Shown: positions 1 through 13,100 of the stretch, piece after piece
Position numbering within the stretch: position 1 is the stretch's first letter
Layout of the letters: each line of letters starts with the position of its first letter
NCBI GenBank assembly: GCA_950022655.1
Contig: OX465579.1
Span: 134,983,118-135,047,117 of the forward strand
DNA length: 64,000 nucleotides
Reading direction: 5' to 3'
Source of the DNA: Alentia gelatinosa
Lineage: Eukaryota > Annelida > Polychaeta > Phyllodocida > Polynoidae
Notes under the pieces: model-generated
What the model was told of the DNA's origin: nothing
What the model saw: the letters and a program-made list of their open reading frames with translations, nothing else
The model's database searches: none
Made by a program: the position numbers and the translations under genes

Positions 1-339
1 ATGGGACATAGATCTTTTGGTATTCCTCGTGATGTCAGGTTTGGTTAGTTCGTTTGATCGCCACTGGTTTATTTCCCCTTTGTGATTGCTTCCGATTCCC
101 TCATCAATATACGTTTAGGTATCCTCAGATGATATTAGTATAATTGAGTTCTCCCATTTCGTCTTCTGTCTTTTTTCCTCTAAGTATTCATATTCCGGAG
201 AGTAAATTTCCCCCAATTAAAGCACAATTTTTAGAAGCGCCTGATAACGCGAAACCTGAGGAATACTTACCAGTGACTGTCGTTGACTATCGGTTTTACC
301 TATGGGGAGGCGGAACTGACCAGTGGGCTCTCATTTCAG

Positions 340-455
340 CGAACCGGCATTACTTTTGGTGGTTTCCGCATACTTGGCGCCACATGCAACCCCACAGATT
401 TGACAATATCTCCATTCTCAAGCACGAGATGATACTCAACCACAAGTTCGCCCAG
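340..455 (+). CDS. NDST: NDST alternative exon A (canonical version)
   Basis: This 116-bp exon lies between an acceptor ending TCATTTCAG and a donor GTAAAT. It encodes about 38 residues including [19 protein letters not shown], the metal-binding region of the N-deacetylase domain. It enters needing two bases to complete a codon and leaves in phase 0, so it joins cleanly to 3,319. It is closer to the vertebrate NDST sequence than exon B at 1,622-1,737, because it keeps the WWFPH and HMQPH forms. Confidence 0.85.
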
Positions 456-3400
456 GTAAATGAGTGCAGCGCACCGGGCCATCCTCTCAGGGATTGTTGG
501 ATGGTGGACTTGGCAGTGGGGTTTCCTCTGCGTGTTATTGAAGAATGACGTTTTCTATTTTTTTCCGCTTGCATCTATGTAGGTAGTGTGTCCCTTATTA
601 TGACTAGCAGTTTGTAACATCTTTCCACACGCATTTTTAGCCTGTCTGTGTATCGCATGTTGTTTGAGAATATCTGCTCTGTGAAATCAGCAACATGCAG
701 ACACTAGAGGATTGAAATTTGTGAAGGAAGGCTGCTGCTTTGTGATAAAAAGAGGCACTTTCTTTCTTACCCTCTCGCACTTACATATTAATAATGTGAG
801 CTTCCTGTGTTACGAGCAGATTTGTTGACCCAACTTTTTTTGTCTAACCAACAAAAAATAGGCATATAATATATTTCATATTGTTAACATATTGTTTATA
901 AGCAATATTCAAGCCATTATGGACTTTCACCACATCCATATATGATCAATGTAGAAGAGAGCGGAATTCAAGATGAACAAGTTATGCGTTAGAGAATGGT
1001 ATTGTTACTCCCCAATGCATCCTGATATCATTATATACTTTAGGCAAAACTATCTCTACATTGATCTCAAACGGTTCATCAACAAAATCATTTTTAACAA
1101 CAGAAAATTGCTCATTGGGACTAACAGGTTGGCTCGTCTTTTTTGCACCGTAGTAACCTCCTAGTAGCTAGTGTTTGCATGGGTTCTTGGTCAATCGGGG
1201 CACCCAACATTCAGACCCAAGACGTCCGGGGCAACTAACACTGTACATGTAATGACGCGATTAACATAATACACCTCTCATTTTTCGAGGTGTTTTTTTC
1301 TTGTGTAGAACTATTCGCATCAAATTACCTTTTGTGAAACTTATTGCATGAATCAAATTCATGGTAAACTTAAAAAGTGATATCATAAAGGGACATTATA
1401 AATTTGGCCGATGTAACATCATAGGTAATTCAGTTTAGTGTTCTAAAGTATAGAAGAGCGGAGAGTCCAAATTTGGGTCGAACCGTATTGGGTCAGAATG
1501 ATAGATGCCGCGATTGTCTACCAACTGTTTGCATGCGAGTATTTGCACGACCAGTGACAGAGTGAGCAGTCTGGAGACAAGAGGAGAGGGAGTGACACAT
1601 TGAGTGTTTCTGTTGTGACAGAAAACAAGGACAATTTTGTGTGGTTTGCACATTCATGGGGCCACCACCAGCCACACCGCTTCGACAGCCTCTCGGAAAT
1701 CGTTGAAGACATGCAACTCAACTCGAATTTTGCCAAGGTAAAGAGGGGAAATGCTCTGGAAATGCAGTTAAGAGTTCTAGGGGAGACCCAAACAACGTAC
1801 CAGCAACCAAGGATTTCGGGATGCGTCTTATATTTTTTGTATGCTTGGGATCTTCCCTTTCCCTATTAAAAAATATGATTTGCGAAGACAAACCACTTGG
1901 AACTCAGAAAAAAAAACTTAAGTAGAAAAACTTCAGCATTTATCAATTTTGCGTCTCGTTGAAATGTTCACTAATTAACTGTCTTGCTTTTCCGTTTTGT
2001 TAATTCTTAGAATAACGCCTAGATTATCGTTTTCATGAAATTAAAACATTCCTAGTATTTGTTGTGAATGACGTCACCAATATTACTAGCATTTGCTGCG
2101 TTAGTGTTTATGAATATATGCATATGGTATATTTGTCCTTAGGATATAAACCTACAACCCAAAATAATGTGATTCTGGGTTCTTCTCTAGTGGGAATTCT
2201 TTCTCATAAAGAGTTCTACAACCCAAAGGAACAATGGTATATCTTAAAACGCTGTCTTTCAGCCCCTGTTCAGTAAACTAGTGTGCGCATTTCCTTTGAA
2301 GGGATTAAGCGCCGAAATCAAAAGTCAGCCCTGTGTAACCCTATTTAATGTACTCTAAACCAAGTTTCTTCCACCTTTCATGCGCCGCGCAGTTCTGTGT
2401 TTGTTGCAATATCTCTTCTGTATGCGCAGAAATAAAATCCCAGTTTAAAGTACTTCAGCAGACTATTTACCTAAGTTGTCCTGCATGATGAACTTGTTCC
2501 ATTGTCTCTATTTCCATCAATTTTTTTGCTTTTCTAATACTGCCGAGATTCCTGAGAATGCCAATTGTCCATAATTAAAACGTCAGTCGTCCGTAGCTAC
2601 CTCAGTAATATGACTAGCAAGGTGCTGTCTGAATACGTAATATGCTGAGTCACCTAAATCTGTGTGCTTGTCTGCGGAAATGGCGCTTGAAGTGGAATGT
2701 AAAACATAACTTTGGATAAACGACCTTTTCTTGACATGCGTTCTTAAAGAGGCGGGTGGGGGAAGATCTGCTCGTGTGAATGGGAAATGCAAGTTATGAA
2801 TTGGCAACAGGGTGTGACAGTCTTTTATGAGAGGCAACATCCTATGCCATTTTGTATTTCGCCCCTTCCTCTTCTAAAATTACTTCATCCTCCCGCTATA
2901 AGAAAGGAAGTCAATAATTAGTATCCACATGAAACCATTTATAACGGAATAGAATTTCCTTCATCAAAGTATGAAATGTTTTAGGAACAGACATGCTGTA
3001 GACATTATTAGAAGGTATAGACATAGCACGAGTACTAGACATAGCCACCTTTAAGCTGTTTCAAACTCTACTTCTGAGGCACCACTCTTTGTATTATGCA
3101 CGTGTGGCCTTATGCCCTGTTAACCAGTCTCAGATAATTAAGCAAAACTGCAGATAAGTACCTAAACACCTATTTGATTTGTAAATATACATACTGTATG
3201 TAGTGATAAAAAGGTTTGTGTAGACGTTTATTCATAAGATATATTTATATTTCATAAGATAAGTGTACTCCATTCAAAAAGAACCAGCTCACTTTTATTT
3301 TGCTTTTGATACTACCAGGAGCATGGTATAGTTGTGAATTCATCGTACGCTGTGGCGCCTCACCATTCGGGAGTCTTCCCGGTGCACGAGAAACTGTATG

Positions 3401-6400
3401 AAGCTTGGAAAAATATCTGGAATGTCAAAGTCACGAGCACAGAAGAATATCCCCACCTGCGACCGGCTCGCAAACGTCGGGGATTCGTCCATCGAGGAAT
3501 AATGGTATTGATTGAGCTTTTTGTACTTGATCCTCCATATCTTGTATCTTGGGAATAGCCACATAGAGAATAATTGACACTGATTTTATGTAGTACAGAA
3601 AGTAACTTACTTTGAATTTCATAAATGTCAGTTTCCCGCTTCTTTCAGGATTTTCGTATCGTTGGTGTGTGTATTAAGCTATTATCACATTGGGAATAAA
3701 GAGTGGACATTTCTAGGAGAATTGAATAAATGGTTAAATAACTGACGAGATACCAACACCTCCAGCTAAAAAGAGAAAAATTATTCCAAAAGGAAGTTAG
3801 TAATATGACCACAAAGCGTCAGGGACTCGGCCAATAGAGAATGAAAACCAAGCATCACTTTTGTCTGAACCTTTCTGTATTTTATTTCACAATATTATAT
3901 AAGTCCGTAGTGGGTCAGAAAAGGTTAAACCAGTTGACTGTGGCCTTTAGGTTCCATAATGTGACATGTTCCGCTATGAGCGACATTTGAACCTGGAGGC
4001 TGCTCATTGGGAGAAAGCTTTGTAAGAATATTGCATACTATTCAATTAACGTTGGCACACGATTGGGATTTAACTTGTATACACAAAGGAAAGAACAGGA
4101 TTTCTATTTGAAATGAATATCTATTATTTTACCTCAGAGCTTTAATTCACATGACATCTGCACCATATGTTGTTTTACGTCACCTAAAATGTCACTAACT
4201 GATTGAGTATAATTTCGTTATGGATGAGACAAACGTTTTTAAAGTGTTTATTCTTCAGCTAAAGTGGCTTATTTTGCAACTTAATTCATAGTTGACTATT
4301 CGAAAAAGATATGTTGCAGATGTAATCTTCTGTCAACGTAATAACTGAATATTATCCGATGAAGACAATTAAAGTCTGTTAGCTCTTTTTATATCGTGGT
4401 TTCGTCATTCCCAGAAGCAAATTAAACATTATAGTTATGCCACTTTTACCAAATTAAGAAATTGAATAGTAAATAGTCACACAACTATTTATTTCGGTAT
4501 AGAGAGACTCTGTTTGAAGTCTCCTTTGCTTTTAAACTATTTTATCAACTGAACACTGTTACACTAATTTATTCAATAAAGTGACCCTTATTTTAAATTC
4601 CGTGCACGATAAAAGATTGCCAGTTCTCTGGTTATATTTGGTTACCTTTGTGTTGTTGAAATTAGATTAAATGCTGGGAATGGTCTTTTCATGTGTGTCT
4701 TCTTCCAGGTCGTGCTGGCACCTCTTTAATACGAAAGACACTTTCTCTACTAAATTGTATGATTCCAATGTTAAATGTGTCATTTCATCCCCAGGTGCTA
4801 CCCCGCCAAACATGTGGACTCTTCACGCACAATGTTTTCATTGACAAGTACCCAGGTGGACGGTATCGTCTGGAACAGCAGATCCGTGGTGGCGAACTCT
4901 TCCAGACTGTCGCCTACAACCCGTTCCTCATCTTCATGACTCACATGTCGAACTACGGTAAGGATACCTGTTACTCAATACATGTCGTTTAAATTCAGAT
5001 ATTTGTCTAGCAGCATATATGATTAATAATCTTAAATATAGGTACCATCCATTAAGTATGTACCCAGTGAAGGTGTGGGGGAACAAAAATTATAGAGATT
5101 TTGTATACATGCCTTCTTTAATAAGCTGTGTTCAAGATGGAAGTCGGGTGGGGTGGGTTAATATTTTCAAAGATTTTGGGTATGTTCTTAATGGATGGGC
5201 CCGTATGTAAATGTGAACTTGATCATTTTCAATATAAGTCGCATGGTAACTTTCCCTGATGCATACTTAGTTATAACCACATTTATTAGCAGGTGGACGG
5301 TTGGTCTTTAGGTTATGGCTATAGCTTACTGTTGTACACATGCTTGTAGAGTCACTAGATGACCTGACCACATTTTTGCTTTTTATAACTCACTAAGTAG
5401 AGATAGGAATATGGTTTCTGTTTTGGACAGAAGGTTTTATGGCCATACAATATCTAACAGTTTTAGTGTTTAGAATTTTTACATGGATTTTCAGAAAAAA
5501 GATATTTCAGTTGGGGGGGACTTTATGAGTCACAGGCCCATTTTTAAGAACTCCTTTATGGACATATTTCTACCTGTAAAACTGGTTCAACCATAATATG
5601 ATATACCTCATTTGAAAGAGAATAAGGTGCTAGGAAGTGGAATTTTCGAAGTAGGTTCTATATTTACAGAGATATTCAAGTATTTGTTAAAAGTGGGGGG
5701 GGGGGGGGGGGGGGGGTTGAGTGAAATGGGCATATTCAAAGAGATGTTTACTCAATATTGATTTATAGTGAGCATTGGTGTAACATTTACCATCTCCATA
5801 AGTGGCACTGACAGTTGCTTACACCCCAGGAAGTGTCATTATTTAGGTAAAATACATATTTGATTTGCTATTCATGTATTTTTTCTAAATCTCATAATGT
5901 GAGGGGGGGGGGGAGTCAGCAGGTATATGAGTGGATGGTTTATTCAGGATATTTACACACAAATAGAAGTCAAAATGGTTCATAACTTTGTTCTAGGAAT
6001 CAGTCAAGACCCAGTCAAATGATATTGGTTTGTAAAATTATTTGCAATATCATTTACCACCAGATATTGGCTTGACCTACTTTATTGGTGTACATAGAAA
6101 CACAGTTTTGTTCCCCACATGGCTAGGGAGCATGCAGTCTGTGTGCACTCATCCATGAAGCTATCACCATGAAGCTATCTGAAAACGTTTCCTATGTACT
6201 CAAGAGAATTGCTGATTGCCAATTTAAATTGCCCTCAGGTAGCTAATTATATGTGTGCATTGAGCCATGACCTGCTGAGTTCACAGAAGAATAGGGCTTT
6301 AAATATCCAATCAATGCAGGCCCTTCCCTATTCATTGATGCCTTCCCTCCCTCCCTCCCTCCCTCCCTCCCTCCCTCCCTCCCTCCCTCCCTCCCTCCCT

Positions 6401-9400
6401 CCCTCCCTCCCTCCCTCCCTCCCTCCCTCCCTCCCTCCCTCCCTCCCTCCCTCCCTCCCTCCCTCCCTCCCTCCCTCCCTCTTCCTTGTTATCATAGTAA
6501 TTAATTACTAGCAGACCTTTGAACTGTATTGAGTTTTAAATGTGTCCACCTGCTAATTTGGTCTTTAAAGGCCAATAATTCTATTTCAAAATGCTCACGT
6601 AGCTCTTATTATAAATACACTGTACATTCAATGACCCCATATAGTAAAATCACGGACCTTTAACACCTAGCTGTAGTGTTATTGAATCAAAGATTCAGTA
6701 CCTGAAGTCCTGATGAAGTATACAAGCTTCAGAATGCTCCAAAATCTCCTTGTCTTTATATCACCACACAGGGGATGATTTCATGATTCTTAAATATTTA
6801 AGTTCCCGTAATGGGGTAATTCCACCAGGGTTTGCGATGTCTGCCGATCGTGGCCGATTTTTTTACTCGCTAGGTCGGGATGTACCACTGCGGTAGAATA
6901 GCCCTTTCATATTTGCTACTTTTGAAGGTAACTGAAACTGGAGAGAATGGGGTCTTCATTATTCTGAATGATTTGTAGTTTGATTAGTTTATAATCCGAC
7001 ATATGACCTGGTGCTTTATTGAAGTAGAAATAGTTTGTGTTTACGGCGATGGAGACGGTTAAGCAGGACAGGCCTTGATATGGCAGGGCAACGCAGGCAG
7101 GAATAGGGAATCTTTTATTTTTTATATATTTTTTAAGGTTTTTTATTTATCCTGGAGTGGTCACCTATGACTGTGACCAGTCCTATCTTCCGGTGGCTCC
7201 AGCGGATGGATTACCTATCGCGAGATGCTTACTGAGTAAGCTTACAATTTGGCGATTGTAAACAGTTATCATGCAGTTTCGTATGTTTTATAAACAACAT
7301 AATAAGCTTAGAATAACAAGTAGAGTATAGTACAACCTAACTTAATAGGTCCCTTAGGCACCAACTGGCCCAGTTAGAGTTCACATTCACAAAGTCATTC
7401 AATACAGGCAAACAACAAGTTAGTGTGCGATATATTGTAGGTTGGGTTCCCTAACGAGGGTGAAGGGGCCCTTACATTTAGTTTCAATAGTATTGTAGTT
7501 CATCTCTTTGGATTCTTTTTAAGGCAGAAGTGAAATCATCCTCCACTTCAATTTGCCTGAGTTCCAGGCTGTTGCTGCTTTAAAATTTACAGATTCCTTA
7601 TATTTGTTGGTACGAATTTCAGGTTTGATTGCCAGCACAGGTCCGTCATGGATACGAGTCTGGCAATTTTGTTCTTTAAGATTTTTAGGGATTTTGCTGC
7701 GTTTACATGCTAGTTTTAGAAGTTGTGTCTGTCTACGATCCGATAAGTAATTAATTCTAAATATTTGTCGGTATATGTTGGTTGGCATTAGAGCAAATTC
7801 TTAGCGCCTTATTTTTGCTACGTTGGAGCCGAGTTAATAGTGTGCTTTGTGTATTATGCGTTAATATCCCTCCTTAGTCCAGATAGGGTAGGGGTTTTGT
7901 TTTATAGATTGTTATTGCTTGCTGTCTGGTCAAGTACTTTTGTATGTATGAGAGTAAATAATTTTTGTGTGCGACTTTCTTTAGTACATTTCTGATATGG
8001 GTTGAGTAACTTAAGGTATGATCTAGTGTTACTCCTAGATACTTGAAATCAGGGACTTCATCCAGGTCAGTGCCATCAAGTGTTAGTTCCGTGTGGGGTG
8101 TGTGGTCTAGGGTGTACCTATAACTAAATGTTTGGGCTTTTGTTTTGCTAAGGTTAATAGTCAGTCTGTTTTTATTACACCAATTATATACATTTGATAG
8201 ATCATTTTGAAGAGATTCGACAAGCTGAGCATGGTTTTTACCCGTAACATAGAGGACAGCATCGTCAGTGTACATTTTGATTTGGCAGTGTTTTAGTGAG
8301 TATTCTAATGAATTTATAAATACTAAGAAGAAGAGCGGGCCTAAGGTCGGACCTTGCAAGACTCCGCATGTAACTGGTTGGGGGGTTGACATCTTGTTGT
8401 TTGATATTGTACATTGGAATCTGTTTGTTAAATAATTATGGGCCCAACTTCTTATTTGTTCATTTATACCTATATTTTCTAGTCTACGGATTAAAATTTT
8501 GTGGTGAACAGTGACGAATGCTTTAGTAAAATCGATGTAGGCGGCTATTGTTATTTCTTTTTGGTCTATTCCAACTATTATATCGTCAGTGAAGTCAGCT
8601 ATGGTTTGAGTAGTAGAGTGGTGTTTTCTGAATCCCCCTTGGTTTTTGCTTAGTAAGTTGTGGGTGTTGAGGTGATTTGATATGTGTTTATGGATGATCT
8701 TCTCGAATAATTTCCCTGGGAGAGCTAGTAGGGAAATTGGTCTTAGGTTTTCCGGTTTGTAGTGGATTCCGTTGATCACTACTCCTCTGTCACATGTCTT
8801 AACTTCTCGTGCTCCCTTACGTTTGGCTGCTTCTCCTATGAGTTGTGCCTCATGTCTGTCAACAAGCTCATCATTGTTTAAGTCGGATGAGAAAGTAAGT
8901 TTTTCATAGCATGTGTTTTGAAGATTTACTTTCTCGCCAAATATCTCCAACTTCTGTTGTCTTGCTAACAGCTTGATCTTGATCGGTCTGGGCCATGTGG
9001 ATTTGTTATTGTTTACGTTTGGGTTGGGTTCACGCTGTTTTCCGATGCCCCATCTGTGAGTAAAAATGGAAAACTGAGTTGCATAGTTTGGAATAGATCT
9101 TGGATCAGTAAGCGCATACGTTCGTTATCATTTTCTTTTAAACCTCTTACGATTACACTTAACTGTCTGGCTTGTCTACCAGTAGCTTCAATGTGTTTGT
9201 GCACTTCTGTCATCTCTGCTCGGACTTCAACTACTTCGGTTGACAGCAGTCCGATCTCCGCTCTGCTCCCATCGCAGGCTTTGATGTGTTGTGTCAGCTT
9301 GCTACTGATCGATTCCACAGCTGCTTTCTGTTCCTGTGAACTGTTATCTTGTTTCACTTCCTCTCTCAGTTCTCCAAGACTACATTTCAGATATTCTAGG

Positions 9401-10066
9401 CTGCTGGCGATCGACTCCAGGGAGAGTGTCTCAGAATAAATAGGCACTGGACAGGGCAGGGGTAGACTGGACATTATGCAACTGGGCTGGACTAGACTGG
9501 ACTTAAGTGGGCATTTCAGGGCAAGGCTAATAGCCGTTTTTCCGTTCAGCGCCGCCATGCGGTCATGTTGCATGGCAACGCGGCTGTTCGGCCAAACATT
9601 GTGGTGTCCGACTGCGCGCCTATGCATTCACACATAGGGTGTGAGTGGCGGGTATGAGTGCAGAGGTGTTGTTTTCTCCCAGATAATGGTGTTAGAACAG
9701 GCGTGGGTACTGTACAAACTAGACTAAACTTTAGAGTTGATAACTGTCTTGATTTTGAATAGCCAAAACTTGGTTCCTATAGGCATTTAAAGCCTTATAA
9801 GTTATATGCAAAACAGGTTGTAACAAATACTCGGTTATAACATAGACATACAACCTCAATACACTGTCCATGGTTATAAAAAAGTAGTTAACATTATGCA
9901 GCCTATAGTCAAATGTAACCAACTCCTGCTATTGAAACAATATATTCAAAAGAATTAGGGCAAGACATATTCCTAAGAAATAATCCAAAATATGTCCTAT
10001 TTTTAGAAATAGCTGGGTATATTTTCTGCAATAATTAAGCTTTTTTTTGTAAAATGCAAATGTGTG

Positions 10067-10134
<68 letters not shown>

Positions 10135-13100
10135 CTGGAATGTATGATGATATAAGAATGATGAATAATAATTGTTAAATATATAATATATAACAAAGAG
10201 TGATTGTGTTTGGCTTATTTAATGTCAACAAAGGTTGAGGTTCTATTGTTGATAACCTCCCTTATATATATGAAAAAAAAATTTCAGCTGAAAGTTGGAC
10301 GTCAGCAGTGGATAAGGGTTGGTGTGGAAAAGAGGGCCTGTATGGTCCCGAGCTGCCGCACTTCACCTTCCCTCACGTGAGCGAGCCCTCAGCGCCCTCA
10401 CGAGGTTGCCCTGTAGTCCCTGTAGCGACCTCTGTAGTTTCGGCGGGGATTCAAATCTTTCCACTTATACACATATAAACCCTTGGTGGTTTTATATACT
10501 TCATATATATATAGTAGATGCAATATCTATTATATGTATACACATGTATATATAGATAAATAGATATTTAAATATATACTACCTATCATATGATAATTGT
10601 TTTGGTTATTCCAGAGAGAAGGATAAGTCTATAGGCTATAGTGACCAGGCCCAAACCAGTATATCTCTGCTACCCGTGTACATTGTTTCTATATAATCTT
10701 ATAGTATCTCGAGTATTATTGAGAAGATACACACGTTTGACCCACCAAATTAAAGCTGAGATACTACATAATATGATAGAATCGCTTTTAGTTCTCTAGA
10801 CATAATCTAAACAGGTATTATAAACGTATTACGCTCGTACACTCAGTCATCCAATGCTAAAGTATACGTTACTAGGTGTATGCTTGGCTGCATGCATTGC
10901 GTAACCACGTAGATAAGGGGCGCCACCGGCCTGCGGAAAAAGGCCTATTGTATCCTACCCTGCACCTTACAAAAAAACTGCTATATTTGTTTTTATTACC
11001 ACAAACCAATACCAATATTGTAAGCGCTGCTGTCATTTTATTTGCAGGTAACGATCGACTGGCGCTCTACACGTTTGAGAGCGTGTTGAAATTCGTGCAG
11101 TGCTGGACCAACCTTCGCATAATGGCCTTAACACCTCTAGATCTGGGTAGGATGTACTTCCAGATGTACCCAGAGGAGCAGGACCCTGTGTGGAGAGTAC
11201 GTAGTCACTTACCCCGAAATAATCGTCGCATGTTTAGGCAATTCATTGTGTGTAATGTCAGCTCTCAGACTATTGCAAAACGAAGAAGGAAATGACCCTT
11301 ATTGAAAATTATGCACATGAAGTTGTATCTTGGTTTTTAGAAATACTATATAGCATAAACGGGAATAAAAGAATGTGGTCTTACATGTTATTGGTCCAAC
11401 TGTGAGTTCCAGCTCTGTGTGATTTCCAGCTCTGTTTATGAGCTATTTTGATTTACATCAAGTTGAAAAGTGTTGTTTTCTATCAAGGTGTCCTGAGTAG
11501 ATTTTAAAACTTCATTCAATATTCATAGGACATTCAGTAATGCCCCAGGCTAGTTAGAACCTCAATTCCCCTTCATACTTTTAACAAGGTGAGTACTCGG
11601 GTAATTTGCCATTAGATGGAGTGGAAAAACCTGGAGACAAATGAACTTATCCGTTCTCTGTTGAATTCTCATGATTTACTCTTTCAGAATCCCTGCCTTG
11701 ACAAGCGCCACCTCTCCATCTGGTCAGAAAACAAGACATGCTCTAATCTGCCCGACATTCTGGTCATAGGACCCCAGAAAACAGGTAACCTGCTCATTAA
11801 TACAAATACGATACTATTGCTCTCACTTTGGGGCTGTCCATAAAGATGAATGTGGGAACTATCAGCGTTCCAGAATTTTAAAGAAAGACAGACCATGTGT
11901 TATATTCCTTAATACCAGATGTAGACTTAGACTGAATCCTACTGTAGTACAACTCTTGATTCAGTAATGCAGCAAATACATCCAACACCCACCACCTTGA
12001 CTATCAATTGCGGAGAGAGAATAACTCTGGAAAATGAAATACAGTAATCTCTTTTTCCATCTTCCTATCTTTGGCCGTTTCCTTGTAAAGGATAATTCAG
12101 TTTGTACCTGTTTTTATTGGAGAATTAGTATTATGCCACCCACATAGTCACAACGGATATAAATCTATGTATTGATATAAGAAGATACCTCCATTCACAC
12201 ACGTATAATAATGTATGATTATCATATCATGTTTATTACAGGTACCACTGCCTTGTACACGTTCCTGTCCATGCACCCTTCTATAGTCAGTAACTACAGG
12301 TCGCCTACAACCTTTGAAGAAGTCCAGTTCTTCAACGGAAAGAATTATTATAATGGACTGGATTGGTGAGTTTTCCCGTGTTTTAATATTTTCATTATTT
12401 TAGATATAAGTCAATGTAATTGGAACAGTTGTAAAATGTGTAAACTGTTGTAATTTACGTTCATATTCTTTATGGGGCGACAAGTGACTCGAATCTAGAG
12501 ATATCCCAAAGTACGTGCACAACTATCCTTTCTTCTCAGTATGCCAGCCAAGATTAGAAATAGTCTACACAGATTTATTCCTGGTCAGAACAAGTAACCA
12601 ATCGAGAGTTATTGACCCCTAACTGCCACTTTAAGACAAGCTTCGATAGCTTTACTAAGTCCGAAGGTTATTATACTTAACTATATTAGATGGTGTTAAG
12701 TAAACGTGCAATAACTGGTAGGAGAATAAAGTTCTCGTCTCATTCGGGTTACATGCTTAGAAATATTGGTGCATTCTGTTTCTTAATTGGGTGTCCAAAT
12801 AGTGGGACGTCACTATAAACTGTTAGGCAGTTTGCCCTTCCGGATTTTAGACTTCTAGGATGCCTGTTGTTCGGTTATATACGATTTTGTTGGATTATTT
12901 TTATCATGTAATAGATCATAATCATTTTAAAAGTAAAGATTGAGATATTTGATCTTTTCTGGCTTTTTTCCATACCTCATTAGGGTATCTATTTAGGGAT
13001 GGGTGTGTGGTATCTGTATTCACGCTTAATTCTAGAATGGATGTCAATTTATTCTGGAGGATAGGAAGCTGATCAGATTGCTATACTAGACATCTGGCGA

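Larger units (their letters stand above)
5290..6612 (+). repeat. Dispersed repeat copy 1 (partner at 56,925-57,890)
   Basis: Inside the large NDST intron. Its start (CAGGTGGACGGTTGGTCTTT) and its end (CACCTGCTAATTTGG.CTTTAAAGG.CAAT) recur at 56,925-57,890, with the matching segments in the same order and orientation (for example TTCTGTTTTGGACAGAAGGTTTTATGG and AGTAATTAATTA). It includes a G run at 5,695-5,716 and the CCCT microsatellite; the other copy has a C/T-rich stretch at the same place. No open reading frame of note. Probably a non-autonomous transposon of unknown class. Confidence 0.75.

Noticed and set aside
6194..6511. 105-codon open frame rich in SLPP
   Set aside because: It is the translation of the (CCCT)n microsatellite.
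10876..10945. tRNA gene or tRNA-derived head in the dispersed family
   Set aside because: No B box or cloverleaf could be drawn.
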